DNA from: UBA9630 sp037137555
GTDB taxonomy: Bacteria > Patescibacteriota > Minisyncoccia > Moranbacterales > UBA2206
DNA length: 9,017 nucleotides
Reading direction: 5' to 3'
NCBI GenBank assembly: GCA_037137555.1
Contig: JBAXKA010000041.1
Span: 1 to 9,017, forward strand
The number at the start of each line of letters is the position of its first letter. The first letter of the stretch is position 1. Below are positions 5,929 through 9,017 of the stretch, piece by piece. Below the pieces are notes generated by a model. The model had not been told where the DNA came from. It saw nothing but the letters and a program-made list of their open reading frames with translations, and did no database searches. A program made the translations under genes and the position numbers.

Positions 5929-6934
5929 ATCGCAACTTGCTTTTTAAATTTTTTGTAAATAAAAAGCCTTGCAAAAATCTGGCGCCATATACGAGATGCG
6001 TCAAAAAAACATATACTAAGGCATACAATGCCACTGGCAGATTTTTTTGACGCCGTGTAATATCAAAAAGAACAACAAGCATTGCAATAGCATAAATAAT
6101 CCAGCCTAACATGTATAATATTTTAAAATTTACAGAAATCAAACTCAAGCTTAATCCGCCAAAAACAAATAGTAAGAAAAAACTGGGAATAAAATAACGA
6201 AGCTTGAAAGAAGTTTTGGGATATTTTTTAGCAAAAAATCCTCGATGAATACCATAGCCTCCTACTTGTTTCAAGTGTCGCAAAAGTCCTTCCCGTCTAT
6301 GATGCCAAACAATCACACTGGGATCGTAGAGAATTTTATTATTTTCTTTCAGTTTATCAATTATATCTAGACAAAATTTCGTGTCTTCTCCTGGCCAAAA
6401 ATTACAATCAAATCCGCCAGCCTCAAGAAAGGCACTTTTTCGCACCGTTAAATTGACCGTTGGCCAATCTGTCACTAAATGTTTTCCCCCTACAGGCACA
6501 TAGCGTTCGGGAAAACCACCTGAAAAATGACTAAGGAAAACGGCGCCGGAAACTTTTTGCAAAAAGCTATCCGATCCTGGTGTGATGGCTGGACCACCGA
6601 CAGCCGCAATGCTTTTATCAGAGAAATCGATATCTAAAATATCTAAGATATCTTTTCGCGGATAAGCATCATCATCAATAAAAATTAAAAACTCACCAAG
6701 AGCATCTCTGACAGCCAAATTTCTTTTGACCGCTGGACCACGACCACTGGCAATCTGTTTTGTTTTTGGCCAAATTTCAGTTGTCTCAAAACCATGATCG
6801 GGATAAATAATAATTTCATAATCGGCTCTGGCAATTTCCAAAATTTTCGGGACTGATTCTCGAATATAATCATTAACTTCTTTGACTGGAATTATAAAAC
6901 TGTATTTTATTTGGTTAGTCATTTTTGTATCCAT
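5927..6934 (-). CDS. family 2 glycosyltransferase with C-terminal membrane segments
   Basis: Product of 335 residues. The GT2 (GT-A fold) pattern is clear: the N-terminal strand YSFIIPVKEVND (11-22), an acidic metal/nucleotide-sugar motif FIDDDA (DDD at 87-89), VNLTVRKSAFLEAGGFD (160-176), and WPGEDTKFCLDI (180-191), whose ED is the likely catalytic-base region. Three hydrophobic segments at about 248-266, 272-290 and 299-317 would hold it in the membrane with the catalytic domain in the cytoplasm. It probably transfers a sugar from a UDP-linked donor to a lipid or polysaccharide acceptor; donor and acceptor cannot be read from sequence. The start at 6934 overlaps galE by 20 bp; an alternative ATG at 6922 removes four residues and has GGAT seven bases upstream. 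Overlap implies co-translation with the upstream epimerase. Confidence 0.9.
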   Translation of the reverse strand: MDTKMTNQIKYSFIIPVKEVNDYIRESVPKILEIARADYEIIIYPDHGFETTEIWPKTKQIASGRGPAVKRNLAVRDALGEFLIFIDDDAYPRKDILDILDIDFSDKSIAAVGGPAITPGSDSFLQKVSGAVFLSHFSGGFPERYVPVGGKHLVTDWPTVNLTVRKSAFLEAGGFDCNFWPGEDTKFCLDIIDKLKENNKILYDPSVIVWHHRREGLLRHLKQVGGYGIHRGFFAKKYPKTSFKLRYFIPSFFLLFVFGGLSLSLISVNFKILYMLGWIIYAIAMLVVLFDITRRQKNLPVALYALVYVFLTHLVYGARFLQGFLFTKNLKSKLR

Positions 6935-7919
6935 TAGGATGGCCAGTATACCATTTTTTCAAACTTTCCACGCTCTCAGAAATATTTTTTTTAGGTTTCC
7001 ACTTGAGCATTTTTTGTGCTTTTTCAGGATTAGCAAAAATTTTCGCATATTCGCCTTTTCGTGTTAATGCTTTTTTCTTTTTTAACTTTATATTAAAATT
7101 TTTCTCCACCTCATTAACAATTTCTTTAACTGAATAACCCTTGCCATTTCCTAAATTGAATATTTCACTTTTTTTATTTTTATTCAAAAATTCATACGCA
7201 GCAAAATGCGCTTCGACTAAATCTTCCACATCAATATAATCACGAATTGGTGTTCCGTCTGGTGTTTCAACTTTGGCACAAGTAAAAGCAAACGGTTCAA
7301 TTCCCATTGCACCACGCACAGCATTTTGCATTAAAAGTTGCGAGGGTTTTTTGCTATCACCAATCATTCCCGCGTTATCTGCTCCACAAATATTAAAATA
7401 ACGCAAGATTATATATTTCATTCCAAACACTTCATACCAAGGAAGCATTTTTTCTACTAGCAGTTTTGATTCTCCATAAGGATTAACCGGATCTTGCGGA
7501 TGCTTTTCGTCAACTGGTAGATATTTTGTTTCTCCGTAAGTAGCACAGGTTGAGGAAAAAATAATTTTTCCGACTTTAAATTTTTTCATCGCCTCAAGAA
7601 GATTTAAGCTACCACAAACATTATTCTCGAAATATAATCCGGGATTTTCCATCGATTCATTCACAAGACAAAGTGCCGCAAAATGCAAAACACAGTCAAT
7701 TTTATGCATGCGAAAAACTTTTTCAATATCTGCCTTATTTCGCAAATCACCTTTGATAAAGTTCAGCTTGCCTATTTTCTTGAGAATATCTATTGGCTCG
7801 CGAAATCCACGAGACAAATTATCAAAGACCACGACCTCATAGCCTTTTTCCAAAAAAAGTTTGACTGCATGACTACCGATATATCCCGCACCGCCAGTAA
7901 TTAGAATTTTTTTTTTCAT
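6915..7919 (-). CDS. galE: UDP-glucose 4-epimerase (GalE-type SDR)
   Basis: Product of 334 residues, the usual GalE length. An extended short-chain dehydrogenase with NAD-binding GGAGYIG at 9-15, the active-site SST at 122-124, and YGESK with catalytic Y148 and K152. GalE-like features further on are RYFNICGA (173-180) and TPDGTPIRDYIDVEDL (219-234). It should interconvert UDP-glucose and UDP-galactose in the cytoplasm through a 4-keto intermediate. GalE relatives can also act on UDP-N-acetylhexosamines or UDP-pentoses, and the adjacent UDP-xylose synthase makes UDP-xylose/UDP-arabinose interconversion a real alternative. The start ATG overlaps the TGA of the decarboxylase gene (ATGA, 7919-7916), so the two are probably translationally coupled. 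Ten A bases follow the ATG directly. Confidence 0.93.
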   Translation of the reverse strand: MKKKILITGGAGYIGSHAVKLFLEKGYEVVVFDNLSRGFREPIDILKKIGKLNFIKGDLRNKADIEKVFRMHKIDCVLHFAALCLVNESMENPGLYFENNVCGSLNLLEAMKKFKVGKIIFSSTCATYGETKYLPVDEKHPQDPVNPYGESKLLVEKMLPWYEVFGMKYIILRYFNICGADNAGMIGDSKKPSQLLMQNAVRGAMGIEPFAFTCAKVETPDGTPIRDYIDVEDLVEAHFAAYEFLNKNKKSEIFNLGNGKGYSVKEIVNEVEKNFNIKLKKKKALTRKGEYAKIFANPEKAQKMLKWKPKKNISESVESLKKWYTGHPNGYKND

Positions 7920-8857
7920 AAAGTTATACCACGAAAATATTCAATCGTTTTTTTCAAACCAGCTTCCAATTGAATTGTTGGTTCCCAATCTAGCTCTTTT
8001 TTGGCCAATGAAATATCTGGCTTTCTTTGTTTAGGATCATCTTGGGGCAAATCTTTGAAAATAATTTTGCTGGAACTTTCCGGAATCATCGCAATTACTT
8101 TTTCTGCTAATTCCTTGATCGTAAATTCAATTGGATTGCCAATATTAACTGGACCAACAAAACCATTTTCATTATTCATCATTTTAATCATGCCAGAAAT
8201 TAAATCATCGACATATTGAAAACTGCGAGTTTGCGAACCATCGCCATAAATTGTAATATCTTGATTTTGTAGTGCTTGCACAATAAAATTAGAAACGACT
8301 CGCCCATCATGGGGATGCATATTTGGTCCATAAGTATTGAAAATACGAATCACACGAATTGCCAAATTATGTTGTCTATAATAATCAAAAAATAAAGTTT
8401 CGGCACAGCGCTTGCCTTCATCATAACAAGAACGAATGCCAATTGGATTAACTCGCCCCCAATAACTTTCCACTTGTGGATGTACTTCCGGATCGCCATA
8501 AACTTCTGAGGTAGAAGCTTGCAAAATACGCGCCTTAGTTCTTTTGGCAAGTCCCAACATATTAATAGCACCATGCACAGAAGTTTTTGTTGTTTGCACT
8601 GGATCGAATTGATAATGAATTGGCGAAGCCGGACAAGCTAGATTATAGATCTGATCGACTTCAACATAAAGTGGAAAAGTGACATCGTGTCGGATAAATT
8701 CAAATTTTTTGTTTTCCAAGAGATCCAGAATATTATTTTTATTGCCTGTAAAAAGATTATCCACACATAAAACTTCATGCCCATCTGCCAAAAGTTTTCG
8801 GCAAAGATGCGAACCAATAAATCCCGCACCACCAGTTACTAGAATTTTTTTTAGCAT
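7916..8857 (-). CDS. UDP-glucuronate decarboxylase (UDP-xylose synthase)
   Basis: Product of 313 residues, typical of bacterial UXS. It is an extended SDR with NAD-binding GGAGFIG at 9-15. The family signatures are very well kept: HDVTFPLY (57-64), YNLACPASPIHYQ (71-83), STSEVYGDP (115-123), YWGRVNPIGIRSCYDEGKR (132-150) with catalytic Y145 and K149, RIFNTYGP (171-178), DGRVVSNFIVQAL (184-196) and YGDGSQTRSFQYVDDL (204-219). It oxidises and decarboxylates UDP-glucuronate to UDP-xylose in the cytoplasm, with NAD held in the enzyme. The ATG at 8857 precedes the Rossmann strand directly; no Shine-Dalgarno is visible and the upstream 24 bases are almost pure A/T. It ends in TGA within ATGA, overlapping galE. 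No UDP-glucose dehydrogenase, the source of its substrate, is in the window. Confidence 0.95.
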   Translation of the reverse strand: MLKKILVTGGAGFIGSHLCRKLLADGHEVLCVDNLFTGNKNNILDLLENKKFEFIRHDVTFPLYVEVDQIYNLACPASPIHYQFDPVQTTKTSVHGAINMLGLAKRTKARILQASTSEVYGDPEVHPQVESYWGRVNPIGIRSCYDEGKRCAETLFFDYYRQHNLAIRVIRIFNTYGPNMHPHDGRVVSNFIVQALQNQDITIYGDGSQTRSFQYVDDLISGMIKMMNNENGFVGPVNIGNPIEFTIKELAEKVIAMIPESSSKIIFKDLPQDDPKQRKPDISLAKKELDWEPTIQLEAGLKKTIEYFRGITL

Positions 8858-8881
8858 ATTTTAATATTTAATATTTATTAT

Positions 8882-9016
8882 TTATTCAAATTTTATTAGC
8901 GCTCTTTTGTTTAAATGTTTTTCATAATTGACTGGCTTCACAATTTTGGCAATCTCAAAATTATTTTTTATGCGGTAGCTGATGGAATATGATTTTATGG
9001 GCATATCATCTATAAC
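8882..9016 (-). CDS. 3' end of an unidentified upstream gene (partial)
   Basis: An open frame runs from the right edge of the window to a TAA at 8882-8884, giving 44 residues that start VIDDMPIKSYSISYRIKNN and finish with NKRALIKFE. The other minus-strand frames are less convincing (one meets TGA within four codons). The stop lies 24 bp before the decarboxylase start in the same direction, so it is probably the preceding gene of the same operon. The tail is basic, with alternating hydrophobic residues, but carries no motif that I recognise. A sugar-nucleotide or glycan-modifying function is suggested only by position. Confidence 0.6.
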   Translation of the reverse strand, partial: VIDDMPIKSYSISYRIKNNFEIAKIVKPVNYEKHLNKRALIKFE

Positions 9017-9017
9017 C

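Noticed and set aside
5859..6050. 63-codon plus-strand open frame crossing the spacer and the glycosyltransferase end
   Set aside because: It is built from the polypyrimidine tract and the antisense of the glycosyltransferase C terminus; the peptide is low complexity with no family resemblance.
7900..8857. Recent tandem duplication of galE and the decarboxylase gene, since both begin with nearly the same DNA
   Set aside because: The similarity is limited to the conserved Rossmann start (KKILxTGGAGxIGSH). The proteins then carry different, family-specific motifs, so this is an old SDR relationship.
1..9017. tRNA, rRNA or riboswitch
   Set aside because: The only non-coding stretches are short (about 40-90, 136 and 24 bp), AT-rich, and show no cloverleaf or conserved aptamer bases.

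Overview
The window looks like chromosomal DNA of a low-GC bacterium, most probably a member of the Candidate Phyla Radiation (Patescibacteria). The reasons are a giant LamG-repeat surface protein with phrases typical of that group (WHLDE, GAYLKDSS, IDELRISKGIARW), tightly packed AT-rich genes with almost no recognisable Shine-Dalgarno sequences, and a compact cell-surface sugar operon. TGA is used as a stop: the decarboxylase gene ends in the TGA of an ATGA junction. That argues against the Gracilibacteria/Absconditabacteria code, in which TGA encodes glycine. The lineage assignment is inference; there is no rRNA or phylogenetic marker in the window.

Layout, all real genes on the minus strand and therefore read from right to left. 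(1) 9016-8882 is the 3' end of an unidentified gene. (2) 8857-7916 is a UDP-glucuronate decarboxylase (UDP-xylose synthase). (3) 7919-6915 is a UDP-glucose 4-epimerase of the GalE type, overlapping the decarboxylase gene by ATGA. (4) 6934-5927 is a family 2 glycosyltransferase with C-terminal membrane segments, overlapping galE by 20 bp. These four form one operon-like run that supplies activated sugars and transfers them, presumably to an envelope or exported polysaccharide. (5) A 136-bp gap (5791-5926) carries a homopurine/homopyrimidine mirror tract, a promoter-like region and a 6-bp tandem repeat. (6) 5790-88 is a 1900-residue membrane-anchored surface protein with five LamG (concanavalin A-like) domains, a Fn3-like domain and a short C-terminal hexapeptide repeat. 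(7) At bases 2-40 the plus strand may hold the last codons of a convergent gene.

The most unusual content lies inside the giant gene. Short palindromes with GTAG at one base (GTAG + hairpin, or hairpin + CTAC in the other orientation) occur five times in frame within the coding sequence. Four are arranged as two composite inverted pairs of about 90 bp (5384-5472 and 4969-5060); one is single (647-670). The organisation recalls REP/BIME elements mobilised by RAYT (HUH-type) transposases, and their coding location recalls Rickettsia palindromic elements. The two composites have different stem sequences but conserved pairing and conserved outer bases, and encode linker-like peptides (VETRFIAS, DAMNRVST, DEALPRL). 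The same gene also shows near-identical LamG boundary blocks flanking divergent, more AT-rich cores, which could recombine in frame and change domain number.
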